Shown in pieces: positions 18,561 to 27,078 of a stretch of 64,000 bases of DNA. The notes beneath the pieces were generated by a model that was given only the letters and a program-made list of their open reading frames with translations, was not told the origin of the DNA and did no database searches. Positions within the stretch are counted from its first letter, which is position 1, and every line of letters starts with the position of its first letter. The DNA is from Pedobacter sp. PLR (GTDB lineage Bacteria; Bacteroidota; Bacteroidia; Sphingobacteriales; Sphingobacteriaceae): assembly GCF_026239675.1 (NCBI RefSeq), contig NZ_JAPIVQ010000005.1, positions 124,001-188,000 of the forward strand. Direction: 5' to 3'. The position numbers and the translations under genes were made by a program.

Positions 18561-18800
18561 ATGAGAATTTCAAAGATTTTAATCGCCGGATCTGTTATGT
18601 TGTTTGGGCTGGCCTGTAAGGAAGTAAAACAAAAAGAGCAATCAGAAAAGACAAAAGAAATGGAACATCAGATAACTACACTACTTTTAAAATGAGTGAT
18701 AATGTTGAGCTAAATAAAGTAACGTTCAATAACCAATATAAGATGGAAGTTAGCGGACATCTTTTCATTCCAAAGAACCTGGATAGGAAGGTTAAGCACG
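18561..18800 (+). pseudogene. Alpha/beta hydrolase lipoprotein, frameshifted N-terminal remnant
   Basis: A 44-codon frame from ATG at 18561 encodes a lipoprotein signal (lipobox GLAC) and stops at 18695. A frameshift near 18673 restores the homology: MSDNVELNKVTFNNQYKMEV followed by SGHLFIPKNLDRKVKH, the N-terminus of a dienelactone-hydrolase-like family of about 330 residues. It then breaks off at about 18800, where the convergent MFS gene ends. The catalytic domain is missing. Confidence 0.7.
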
Positions 18801-18802
18801 TA

Positions 18803-20029
18803 TTATTCACGGTTAATTTTTGCACTGTATAGGGTAATCAGAATGGCCAAAAGAATGAAAATGGCACCTACCCATGGGGTTGCCCCAAGGCCTAGCGCTG
18901 AGGATACGATTAATCCACCTACATAGGCACCAATTGCAATTCCGATATTGAATGCTGCAATGTTGAATGCTGAGGCTACATCCTCTGTTCCGGGTAGTTG
19001 TTTTTCAGCGGTCTGTACCACTAGCAACTGCAGTCCCGGTACGCTGGCAAAGGAAAGGCCTCCCATGATAAATAAAGAAATGATCCCTAAAATGGTATGG
19101 TGGACCGTGAAGGTAAAGACCAATAAAACGATTCCCTGTAGCACAAACATCCATATTAATGCTTTTAGCGGGTTTTTATTGGAAACCTTTCCGCCTACAA
19201 GGTTACCAACCGCTATGGCAATACCATATAACAATAGAATGATGCTTACAGTGGATTCGGATATACCTGTTAATTCCTGAAGGATTGGGGACAAGTAAGT
19301 GAAAACTACAAATGTACCGCCATACCCCAAAGCTGTCATTAAATACACCAATAATAAGCGCTTATTGGTGATGACTTTTAACTGTGTTTTTAAATTGGCA
19401 GCTTTTTCATTTTTCAAGTTTGAGGGAACCAGGATCATGCTGGAAATCAAACCAACTACACCTAATAATGCGACCCCGATAAAGGTTGCCCTCCAACCAA
19501 AATGCTGACCGATGATAGTTCCCAGTGGAACTCCGGTAACTATGGCGACGGTAAGTCCGGCAAACATAATGGAGATCGCTGAAGCTCTTTTTTCTGCCGG
19601 AACAAGTGCTGCGGCAATTGTAGAGCCTATTGAAAAGAAAACCCCATGGGCAAATCCGGTGACGATCCTGGCGATCACGAGCGTATAAAATCCAGGGGCG
19701 ATGGTGGCAAGTCCATTACCGATGATAAATAAGACCATAAGTAAGATCAATAGTTTTTTACGTGGCACACTGCTGGTCAGGGCAGTTAAAATTGGCGCGC
19801 CAATGGCGACCCCGATTGCGTATAAGCTCACCAACAGACCTGCCGAAGGAATGGTGATGCTTAGGTCTTTTGCCACCGTAGGTAATAAACCTACAATTAC
19901 AAATTCTGTTGTTCCAATGGCGAAAGCACTAATGGTTAGTGCCCAAAGCGCGGCTGGTAAACCTTGCTTTTTTTCAATACCAACGGACTGATTTTCAGTG
20001 GCCGTTAAGGATTTGATTACTGTATTCAT
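18803..20029 (-). CDS. MFS transporter, drug:H+ antiporter type (DHA1)
   Basis: 408 residues with twelve predicted membrane helices and no frameshifts. The first helix contains FAIGTTEFVIVGLLPTVAKD and is followed by the motif SLYAIGVAIGAPILTALTS, both typical of AraJ/YdhP/Bcr-like efflux pumps of the DHA1 group. The substrate cannot be read. It is monocistronic. A perfect 12-bp palindrome (ATAGATATCTAT, 20117-20128) lies about 90 bp upstream and could be a repressor site. The 3' end abuts the truncated hydrolase. Confidence 0.9.
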   Translation of the reverse strand: MNTVIKSLTATENQSVGIEKKQGLPAALWALTISAFAIGTTEFVIVGLLPTVAKDLSITIPSAGLLVSLYAIGVAIGAPILTALTSSVPRKKLLILLMVLFIIGNGLATIAPGFYTLVIARIVTGFAHGVFFSIGSTIAAALVPAEKRASAISIMFAGLTVAIVTGVPLGTIIGQHFGWRATFIGVALLGVVGLISSMILVPSNLKNEKAANLKTQLKVITNKRLLLVYLMTALGYGGTFVVFTYLSPILQELTGISESTVSIILLLYGIAIAVGNLVGGKVSNKNPLKALIWMFVLQGIVLLVFTFTVHHTILGIISLFIMGGLSFASVPGLQLLVVQTAEKQLPGTEDVASAFNIAAFNIGIAIGAYVGGLIVSSALGLGATPWVGAIFILLAILITLYSAKINRE

Positions 20030-20425
20030 GTTTTTTTTAGTTAAGATTCGTTTGTTTAACTTTTTCTATAGGACAAAATTCCTTATAAAACAGTTATCAT
20101 CAAAATAATATAATTAATAGATATCTATAATAATAATGATAGATAGGGGGGCCTCAGATCGTATTTAAGAACTTGAAATTCAGCAGGGGGATGTGGTGGT
20201 GGTTTAATTCAGCTGGGATGTACAGCTTATATGCTGCGTTTTGTGCTATAAATGTGTAATGTGTTTCATGTTATAAGGCGGAATTTCTTCCTGGCCGCGT
20301 TGAGAAAATCATTTTCGCCTGTTCCTCGGCACTAACCCTGATGTACATCATTCATCTTATATTAATTGATTTTGGATGGGGTAAAAAATATTTGTTTTTC
20401 TCACAGTAACTTATATATATTTACA
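20030..20425. other. Intergenic region between the MFS and aldolase genes
   Basis: About 400 bp of promoter DNA for two divergent units, with no gene seen. It contains the palindrome ATAGATATCTAT (20117-20128) near the MFS promoter. It also contains AATATTTG (20389-20396), a near match to the Bacteroidota -7 box TAnnTTTG, which could serve the aldolase operon. Confidence 0.45.
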
Positions 20426-20449
20426 TATGTAATACATATGTACTACATA
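20426..20449. promoter_or_regulatory. Tandem GntR-type operators upstream of the aldolase-SusCD operon
   Basis: TATGTAATACATA (20426-20438) and TATGTACTACATA (20437-20449) are palindromes of the form TATGT-N3-ACATA, offset by 11 bp, one helical turn. A third half-site (ACATA, 20423-20427) continues the phase to the left. The core GT-N3-AC agrees with the FadR-subfamily GntR consensus. The same element lies at 27032 before the second operon, and a variant lies in front of the GntR gene at 26917. Confidence 0.7.
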
Positions 20450-20470
20450 TATGCAAATCAATCAAATGAT

Positions 20471-21367
20471 ATGAATAAGGAAGATTTATTTAAAGGTCTG
20501 TGGCCAGCGTTAATTACCCCCGTTGGTACTAATGAGAAACCTGAATTAAAAGAACTACAAAAGTTGTGCGAAGTCCTGGTGAAACAAGGCGTAGACGGCT
20601 TGTATGTCTTAGGATCAACGGGGCAAGGAGTGCTGTTCGGGGAAGAGGATCGAAAAGAAGTGTTGGAAGTTGTTTTAGAATGTGTTGGGGGAAGAGTGCC
20701 GGTAATGGCGCAACTTGGGTGTCTAACGACCAAGGAGTCAGTGAGATTGGCTGAGCATGCAGCGCTATCAGGTGTAGCGGCAGTTTCATCAGTCGGCCCG
20801 ATTTATTTCGCTGGAGGTCAGCAAATGGCAATTCATCATTATACAGAAATTGCAAAAGCTGCACAATTGCCATTTTTTCCTTACCAACTGGGTGTTATAC
20901 CAGGCAATTTTGAGGAATTTATTCAAGCTATTCTAAAGGTTCCTTTTATCGAGGGTATGAAATTGACGACAGGAAATTTACTGGAAATCAGTCGTGTACA
21001 TAATATAGCCAAAGATCAGCTAAAGTTATTTAGTGGAGCAGACGAATTATTTTGCCAGGCTTCACTTTCAGGTACTGTTGGTGCTATTGGTACTTTTTAT
21101 AACCTATGGGGACAGGAGTGTAAATATGTATTACATGAGTTTCAAAAGGGTAATTTTCAGTTGGCAAGTAGGTTTATGTTGAAGTTTCAGGAAATTATTG
21201 AATTGGTGTTGCCAAATATCTGGACTTTTCTCAAAGAAGCCATGCTAGTTAAGCACCAGGTTAATATAGGAAATACAATATCTCCTTTAGGTCGTGGTCA
21301 AACAGATTGGACCGAAAGCCAGGTTGCCGCTATTCTAGCTTCATTAGAGCAGACTTTGCAGGATTAA
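20471..21367 (+). CDS. DapA/NanA-superfamily class I aldolase (N-acetylneuraminate-lyase-like)
   Basis: 298 residues from ATG at 20471, almost the exact size of E. coli NanA. The frame is open upstream to 20366, but that part runs through the operators. The family elements are present: WPALITPVG, GSTGQG (residues 48-53, with Gln in place of the common Glu), Tyr138 in FFPYQLG and the Schiff-base Lys164 in EGMKLTTG. Members cleave 2-keto-3-deoxy sugar acids to pyruvate and an aldehyde. In this context Neu5Ac, a related nonulosonate, Kdo/Dha or 2-keto-3-deoxygluconate are all possible. It is the first gene of the operon with the SusC/SusD pair. Confidence 0.88.
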   Translation: MNKEDLFKGLWPALITPVGTNEKPELKELQKLCEVLVKQGVDGLYVLGSTGQGVLFGEEDRKEVLEVVLECVGGRVPVMAQLGCLTTKESVRLAEHAALSGVAAVSSVGPIYFAGGQQMAIHHYTEIAKAAQLPFFPYQLGVIPGNFEEFIQAILKVPFIEGMKLTTGNLLEISRVHNIAKDQLKLFSGADELFCQASLSGTVGAIGTFYNLWGQECKYVLHEFQKGNFQLASRFMLKFQEIIELVLPNIWTFLKEAMLVKHQVNIGNTISPLGRGQTDWTESQVAAILASLEQTLQD

Positions 21368-21425
21368 CAACGTTACATCAGCAATTAACCAAATATAAAC
21401 CAAAAAGTTACTAACCATAACAATT

Positions 21426-24400
21426 ATGAAATTCAATGAAAATTTTTATAAAGTATTATTAACCTTTTCAATGCTTCTTTTTGCCAGCTTTTCCTTTTCC
21501 CAGGTAAAATTAAAAGGGAAAGTTACTGATGAACAAAAAATAGGTATTCCTGGAGTTATTGTTAAAGAAAAAGGGACAACAAATTTGACTTCCACGGATA
21601 CCAATGGGAATTTCAGTATAGAGGTTCTTTCTGATCAAAGTAGGCTGACTTTTAATTACATAGGAAAAAAGATACAGGAGTTAGTTGTGGGTAACCAAAG
21701 GGTTTTTAATGTTACTCTTGAAGAGGAAAGCAGGACAATGGAAGAAGTCCTTGTGATTGGATATGGAACACAATCCAGGGAAAAGCTCAGTACATCAGTT
21801 TCCAAATTGGATATGAAAGTATTAGAGAATGTACCACTTGCCAATGTGGCTTCTGCCCTGCAGGGGACATTACCAGGGGTTCGTGTGCAAAGCACCTCTG
21901 GTCAGCCAGGAGCCGCACCACGGGTGATTATTAGAGGAGGAACTTCTATTAACAATCCAAATGGTGCTGCGCCTTTATACATCGTAGATGGTATTATACG
22001 CAGTGATATTAATAACCTTAATTCCAATGATATTGAGTCCTTACAAGTTTTAAAAGATGCCGCTTCGACTGCTATTTATGGGTCAAGGGGAGCGAATGGG
22101 GTTGTTTTGGTGACTACAAAATCAGGAAAAGCAGGTGCTGTTCAGATCAATTATGGATATGATTTAGGGATCTCTACTTTACAAAAGAAATATAGCATGC
22201 TGAATGCCAGAGATTTCATTTACTATCAGCGAATGGGGATTGCAGCACGTGCTGATCAGGACCCAAGTCAGCTGGTAAAACTAGGGCTCGCAACCAGCGG
22301 AGGCGCTGGGAATGATTTAACAAATAAAACAGCTTACACTACCCAATACCTAACTTCTGCAAATAGCTATAAATTAAATGAAGGCTGGGAAAGTATGGTC
22401 GATCCTACAGATCCCACCAGAACGATAATTTTCAAAAATACCGATTTTCAGGATGTGTTGTTCAGTACCGGAAAGACCAACAACCATAACCTTTCCGTAT
22501 CGGGAGGAAGCGAAAAGGCAAAATTCAATTTAGGTTTGGGTTATCTGGATAATGAAGGAATTGCGATTTCTACAGATTATAAGCGTTTGACTTTAAATAT
22601 GAATGGTGAGTTGCAGGCCACCGACAATCTTAGTGTTTTTGGGCGTGTTTTGTATTCTAACATGCGTAATACACAAGTATTCGGAAAAGAAAGTGATATG
22701 TTCGGTAGATCTTTAGCTTTGGCGCCAACTGCAAAATTCACTTATGAAGATGGTAGTTTAGCCCCTGGTTTGGGAGCAACAATCGGTAATCCGCTCTATT
22801 ATGAGTCAACAATTGACGCTAAGAACAGTACCGATAACCTAACCCTTTCTGTTGGCGGAAAGTGGAATATCACCAAAGATTTAAACTTTGCACCACAAGT
22901 ATCCATTTATCAGGTGACAGATGACAGTCGTTCGTTTCAAGGCGCTTATTATAACGGGCCAGCCAGTTATATCGATTCGAGAGTTGCGAGTGGAGGATAT
23001 AACAAAACGCTTCAACATCAGGCGGAAGGTGTATTTTCTTACAATAAAACATTTTTGGAAAAGCACGAGTTAGAGACAAAATTGGGCTTTTCTTACTTTC
23101 AGACAGAGAAAACCAGTCTTTTAGCCTCAGGAAGAGGTGCAGCTTCTGATCTAATACCAACATTAAATGGGTCGGCGGTGCCAGTGTCGGTCAGCGGTTT
23201 GGAAAGTCAGCTTCGGATTATGGGGTATTTTTCTAGAATAAATTACAACTATTTAGAAAAATATCTGCTTTCCTTTAATCTTCGCTACGATGGGGCTTCG
23301 AATTTAGGAGATAAAAAGTGGGGCTTTTTTCCGGGTATTTCCGCAGGTTGGAATGTGCATAAGGAAGCTTTCTGGAGCGGTATTTCAGATAAAATATCAC
23401 AATTTAAGCTTAGAGCGAGTTATGGTGTGAATGGAAATATAGGCCAGTTAGGTTATTACGATGCGCAAGGACAATATAGCGTAGGCGCGCAGTATAACGG
23501 TGCTGCAGCAGTACAGAATACAGCTTTATCAAACCCCGCGCTAACCTGGGAGCAATCTAAAACTTTAAACTTTGGTACGGATTTAGGTTTCTTTAACGGT
23601 AGGGTAAACCTGATGCTGGATGTATATCGTCGTGTAACTGATAATCTGCTGACCAATATGTCACTGCCGCATTCCACTGGTTTTGCGAGTATCCTGACCA
23701 ATCTGGGTAGTTTAGAAAATAAGGGGATAGAATTGGAGCTGTCAGGGCATGTGTTTCCTCAAAGCTCAGCTTTTGGATGGAATATCTCATTAAACGCTGC
23801 AAAAGTCAAAAACAAAATTTTAGAATTGCCAAACAATGGGATCCCATTAAATCGGATTGGTGGCGATTATGTTTACAACCCTAAAATCGGCGATTATGCC
23901 TGGATGGGGGGATTACAGGAAGGCGGAAAACCTGGAGATATTTATGCCTATAAACAAATAGGGATTTATGCTACCGATGAAGAAGCTGCTAAAGGGCCAA
24001 AAGACACGATGGTTCCTCTAGCTGATAAGACTAAATATGGTGGGGATGTAAATTGGGAAGATGTGGACGGAAATGGTTTGATTGATTCTCGTGACCGTGT
24101 TTATGTAGGTAATATTTATCCGGAATGGACCGGTGGTTTTACCAATACTTTTAATTATAAAAATTTCGGCCTGTTAGTGCGTTTCGACTATACGGCAGGC
24201 CATGTCATCTACAATTACACAGAAGCAGCTAGCATAGGGCAATTCCAGGGCGAAAACGGCCTTTCTTCTACTGTTCTGCGCTCGTGGCAAAAACAAGGTG
24301 ATATCACTGATATTCCAAGATTTTACTGGGCCGACCAGCAGGCAAGGAGCAACATATTCAGAGGGAATTCACATTACTATGAAAAAGGTGATTATTTGGC

Positions 24401-24605
24401 ATTGAGAGAAGTGACACTAAGTTATGTGCTGCCTCAGGCGATATTAAATAAGTTGAAAATCGGTCAGTTGAGACTGAACCTTTCGGGAAGTAACCTGCAT
24501 TATTTCACAAATTATGTAGGGCAGAATCCTGAAGACGGTGGTACGGATAATGGTCGTTATCCAGTGCCAAGAACAATTGTATTAGGTGCAAATTTGACAT
24601 TTTAG
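21426..24605 (+). CDS. SusC/RagA-family TonB-linked outer membrane transporter
   Basis: 1059 residues with a signal peptide (ending FSFSQ), a carboxypeptidase-D-like domain (VKLKGKVTDEQKIGIPGV, about 27-105), a plug with DAASTAIYGSRGANGVVLVT (about 213-235) and a full barrel ending ANLTF. It is located between the aldolase and its SusD partner, 4 bp apart from the latter. This implies uptake of a keto-deoxy-acid-containing glycan or its free acid sugar, like the NanO/NanU pair of other Bacteroidota. The cargo is inferred from context only. Confidence 0.95.
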   Translation: MKFNENFYKVLLTFSMLLFASFSFSQVKLKGKVTDEQKIGIPGVIVKEKGTTNLTSTDTNGNFSIEVLSDQSRLTFNYIGKKIQELVVGNQRVFNVTLEEESRTMEEVLVIGYGTQSREKLSTSVSKLDMKVLENVPLANVASALQGTLPGVRVQSTSGQPGAAPRVIIRGGTSINNPNGAAPLYIVDGIIRSDINNLNSNDIESLQVLKDAASTAIYGSRGANGVVLVTTKSGKAGAVQINYGYDLGISTLQKKYSMLNARDFIYYQRMGIAARADQDPSQLVKLGLATSGGAGNDLTNKTAYTTQYLTSANSYKLNEGWESMVDPTDPTRTIIFKNTDFQDVLFSTGKTNNHNLSVSGGSEKAKFNLGLGYLDNEGIAISTDYKRLTLNMNGELQATDNLSVFGRVLYSNMRNTQVFGKESDMFGRSLALAPTAKFTYEDGSLAPGLGATIGNPLYYESTIDAKNSTDNLTLSVGGKWNITKDLNFAPQVSIYQVTDDSRSFQGAYYNGPASYIDSRVASGGYNKTLQHQAEGVFSYNKTFLEKHELETKLGFSYFQTEKTSLLASGRGAASDLIPTLNGSAVPVSVSGLESQLRIMGYFSRINYNYLEKYLLSFNLRYDGASNLGDKKWGFFPGISAGWNVHKEAFWSGISDKISQFKLRASYGVNGNIGQLGYYDAQGQYSVGAQYNGAAAVQNTALSNPALTWEQSKTLNFGTDLGFFNGRVNLMLDVYRRVTDNLLTNMSLPHSTGFASILTNLGSLENKGIELELSGHVFPQSSAFGWNISLNAAKVKNKILELPNNGIPLNRIGGDYVYNPKIGDYAWMGGLQEGGKPGDIYAYKQIGIYATDEEAAKGPKDTMVPLADKTKYGGDVNWEDVDGNGLIDSRDRVYVGNIYPEWTGGFTNTFNYKNFGLLVRFDYTAGHVIYNYTEAASIGQFQGENGLSSTVLRSWQKQGDITDIPRFYWADQQARSNIFRGNSHYYEKGDYLALREVTLSYVLPQAILNKLKIGQLRLNLSGSNLHYFTNYVGQNPEDGGTDNGRYPVPRTIVLGANLTF

Positions 24606-24609
24606 GTAA

Positions 24610-26124
24610 ATGAAGATTATGAAAAAAGTAAATACATTTTTTACGTTGGCGGTAATTGCAATAGCTGGCTTTACTTCTTGTACGAAAACACTAGAACTGG
24701 ATCCAATCAGTCAGATCTCCAATCAATCCTTCTGGAAAACGGAAAATGATGCAACTGGAGCATTAAATGGTATGTATGTTAAATTGCGCACACAAGCCGC
24801 TGGTAATTTGTTTGCCTGGGGTGAAGCGCGCTCAGAGGTGATGGATCGTAGTTTAGGTGGCACGGCAGGCTTACAAGTTTTTTTTCTTAATGAATTGAAT
24901 CGGTCGAATGTGGGCGTGTCGGCAGCTAATAATACCATAAATTCTACCTGGCAAGGAATGTATGCAGCTGTTCATGCTGCAAATTTATTGCTTAAAAAAA
25001 CGCCACAAATTTCTTTCTCTTCTGAGAACAATAAGCATCAGATCTTGGCAGAAGCTTATGCCATGCGTGCCTATGCTTATTTTGTGATGTCCAGGACCTG
25101 GGGCGACTTGCCGCTGGTTCTTGAGCCTACAGAAGGCAGTAACCCTGACGTTATTATGAAGGAAAGGTCTTCTAAAGCTGTAATAATGACGCAGATTAAA
25201 GCAGATATTGAGATGGCGCTAGGATTGTTCCCGGACAATGCTTTTAAAAATGGAAGGAATATGTGGTCAAGACCAGCTGTCAATGCTTTGAAAGCAGAGG
25301 TATACCTCTGGACTGGTAAGATGATGCAAGGCGGGCAGGATGATTTCCGTATGGCATTAAAAGCTGTAGAGGAGGTTGAAAAGAGCGATATTGTCCTGTT
25401 AGATAAATACGAGTCTGTTTTTGATTACACAAATAAAGGCAATAAAGAGATTTTGATGGCGGTACGCTTCCAGGATATTGAATCAAGCGATAACGTGTTT
25501 ATGAATATGTATATCGATAATTCTTATATGAATAAAAATACAGATCAAACCACTAAAGATCTGATTGGTGTACTTGGCGGTCTACCAGCCTTTACCGTTA
25601 GTAAGCTGGTTCGGGATCAGTTTTCTCTTGATGATCAACGTCGTAATGCTACCTTCATTGAGATTTATGCACCAGTAAATGGTGTGAATACTTTCTACGG
25701 TTCAGTGGTTTCTAAGTTTAGTGGAACTGTGATTGGTGGTGCCAGAAAGTTTTATGACGACATTGTTTTGTTTAGGTATGCTGATGTTTTGCTGATGAAA
25801 GCTGAAGCTCAAAATGCTTTAAGTTTAGATCCCACTGCTGCGATCAACGCGGTTCGTAAGCGGGCCTACGGTGTTAATTTTCCAGCTCACACCTATGTGA
25901 ATCAGTCTGTTGTGGAGAATGATAAAGCCATTTTAAAGGAACGATTATTGGAGTTGACGGTAGAAGGAAAGCGCTGGTGGGATTTAGTGCGCTTTAGTAA
26001 AGCGTTCGAACTGGTTCCGTCTTTAGCGAGCAAGCCAGTTGATAACAACCTTTTGCTATTTCCGATAGCTGAAACTACACTCAGTCTTGAACCAAAAGTT
26101 AAACAGAATTTAGGGTATAATTAA
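24610..26124 (+). CDS. SusD/RagB-family lipoprotein
   Basis: 504 residues with lipobox GFTSC (Cys24) followed by TKTLELDPISQISNQSFWKT. The helical SusD body includes YAMRAYAYFVMSRTWGDLPL and the C-terminal KERLLELTVEGKRWWDLVRF signature. It is the surface glycan-binding partner of the SusC encoded 4 bp upstream. An alternative ATG lies 9 bp downstream. It is the last gene of the operon, followed by a strong terminator. Confidence 0.95.
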   Translation: MKIMKKVNTFFTLAVIAIAGFTSCTKTLELDPISQISNQSFWKTENDATGALNGMYVKLRTQAAGNLFAWGEARSEVMDRSLGGTAGLQVFFLNELNRSNVGVSAANNTINSTWQGMYAAVHAANLLLKKTPQISFSSENNKHQILAEAYAMRAYAYFVMSRTWGDLPLVLEPTEGSNPDVIMKERSSKAVIMTQIKADIEMALGLFPDNAFKNGRNMWSRPAVNALKAEVYLWTGKMMQGGQDDFRMALKAVEEVEKSDIVLLDKYESVFDYTNKGNKEILMAVRFQDIESSDNVFMNMYIDNSYMNKNTDQTTKDLIGVLGGLPAFTVSKLVRDQFSLDDQRRNATFIEIYAPVNGVNTFYGSVVSKFSGTVIGGARKFYDDIVLFRYADVLLMKAEAQNALSLDPTAAINAVRKRAYGVNFPAHTYVNQSVVENDKAILKERLLELTVEGKRWWDLVRFSKAFELVPSLASKPVDNNLLLFPIAETTLSLEPKVKQNLGYN

Positions 26125-26163
26125 TCTAAGTTATGAAATAAAAAAGAGCCTGGTTAAATCCAC

Positions 26164-26199
26164 ACTGCCCCCAAAAGCTGAGCGCTATTTGGGGGCAGT
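26164..26199. terminator. Bidirectional terminator between susD and gntR
   Basis: ACTGCCCCCAAA (26164-26175) and TTTGGGGGCAGT (26188-26199) form a perfect 12-bp GC-rich stem with a 12-nt loop in the 82-bp gap between two convergent genes. It probably serves both. Confidence 0.8.
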
Positions 26200-26206
26200 A
26201 ATATCT

Positions 26207-26905
26207 TTATTTTATTTGTTCAAAATATTGTATCAAATGTTTGTGCATGTTCATTCTAAATTCTTCTGCTGTACCATTTTCTAGAATTTTCAACAAAACA
26301 CGGTGTGAGATGTAGTCCTCGTTTTCTTCTTGACTCCTGATATGTAAGTCATGATTCATGTAGTCAAATATCGGCATCAGAATTTTCTGAAAACGTTCAA
26401 TTGTATGGTTGCCTGAAATCTGGTAAAGTGTAGAATGAAACTCAATATCCAATTTGAGCTTTTCAGATTTGCTCTTTGCAGCTTCTTCTTTTTCAATAAT
26501 ATTTTCCAGTTTTTTCAGGTCATCATTGGTCTTCCTGATGAATAACAAATCAACAATGCCCATTTCAATAACCAGACGGAGTTCAAAGAAATCCTGCATG
26601 GTTTCTTTAGTTAACAAAATCGGGTTAAGTATCCGGTTCATGTTTTGAAAAAAATCAGGTTGGGTAATAGACATTCCCCGATTTTTTTTGGATTCTATAA
26701 TGCCCAAAGTTTTAAATCTTGTCAATGCTTCACGCATGGCTGTACGGCTTACACCCATGGCTTCCGCTAGTTCAACTTCTTTGGGAATTGAATCACCAGG
26801 CACAAAATTCTCGTTGCGAAAATATTCATAAAGATTAATTTCAATACGATCAACCTGAGACATGTTTTCTATTGGCTTTATTCCTTGAAGCTGTAGTTTT
26901 TTCAT
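26207..26905 (-). CDS. GntR-family regulator with FCD ligand domain
   Basis: 232 residues. The N-terminal winged helix (about 20-85) has the GntR signature PKEVELAEAMGVSRTAMREA. The C-terminal FCD domain (about 95-225) has the acidic and histidine positions expected for metal or acid-sugar binding (DIEFHSTLYQ, ISHR, MHKHL). FadR-subfamily regulators usually repress sugar-acid catabolism and are released by a pathway metabolite. The gene lies between the two operons it probably controls, and its own promoter carries a matching palindrome. The ATG is 7 bp from a TATATTTG -7 box, so the leader is very short. Confidence 0.93.
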   Translation of the reverse strand: MKKLQLQGIKPIENMSQVDRIEINLYEYFRNENFVPGDSIPKEVELAEAMGVSRTAMREALTRFKTLGIIESKKNRGMSITQPDFFQNMNRILNPILLTKETMQDFFELRLVIEMGIVDLLFIRKTNDDLKKLENIIEKEEAAKSKSEKLKLDIEFHSTLYQISGNHTIERFQKILMPIFDYMNHDLHIRSQEENEDYISHRVLLKILENGTAEEFRMNMHKHLIQYFEQIK

Positions 26906-26911
26906 AGTCTA

Positions 26912-26931
26912 CAAATATAAGTAATACTTAT
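26912..26931 (-). promoter_or_regulatory. gntR promoter with overlapping autoregulatory palindrome
   Basis: On the minus strand TATATTTG (26919-26912) fits the Bacteroidota -7 consensus TAnnTTTG. Overlapping it is the perfect palindrome ATAAGTAATACTTAT (26917-26931). Its GTAATAC centre is the same as in the operator at 20426. Binding here would block the promoter, which fits autorepression. Confidence 0.6.
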
Positions 26932-27031
26932 TTATTGGAAAAGAAATTATTTGGGTTATGTAGCTGTGTTTAACAGTTATTTTTTTAAAGTTTGAAATTA
27001 TTTAAAAATAATATTTAGCTTTATATCTATA

Positions 27032-27047
27032 TATGTCGTACATATGT
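27032..27047. promoter_or_regulatory. GntR-type operator upstream of the sialidase-fucosidase operon
   Basis: TATGTCGTACATA (27032-27044) has the same TATGT-N3-ACATA form as the sites at 20426 and 20437. An extra TATGT half-site begins at 27043, again 11 bp on. It ends about 35 bp before the first ATG of the second operon. Confidence 0.68.
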
Positions 27048-27078
27048 ATATGTTCTGTTATTTTAAACTTTTAGAATT

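Noticed and set aside
20366..20470. 35-residue N-terminal extension of the aldolase
   Set aside because: It runs through the palindromic operators and lacks similarity to the aldolase family, whose normal start is MNKEDLFKG at 20471.
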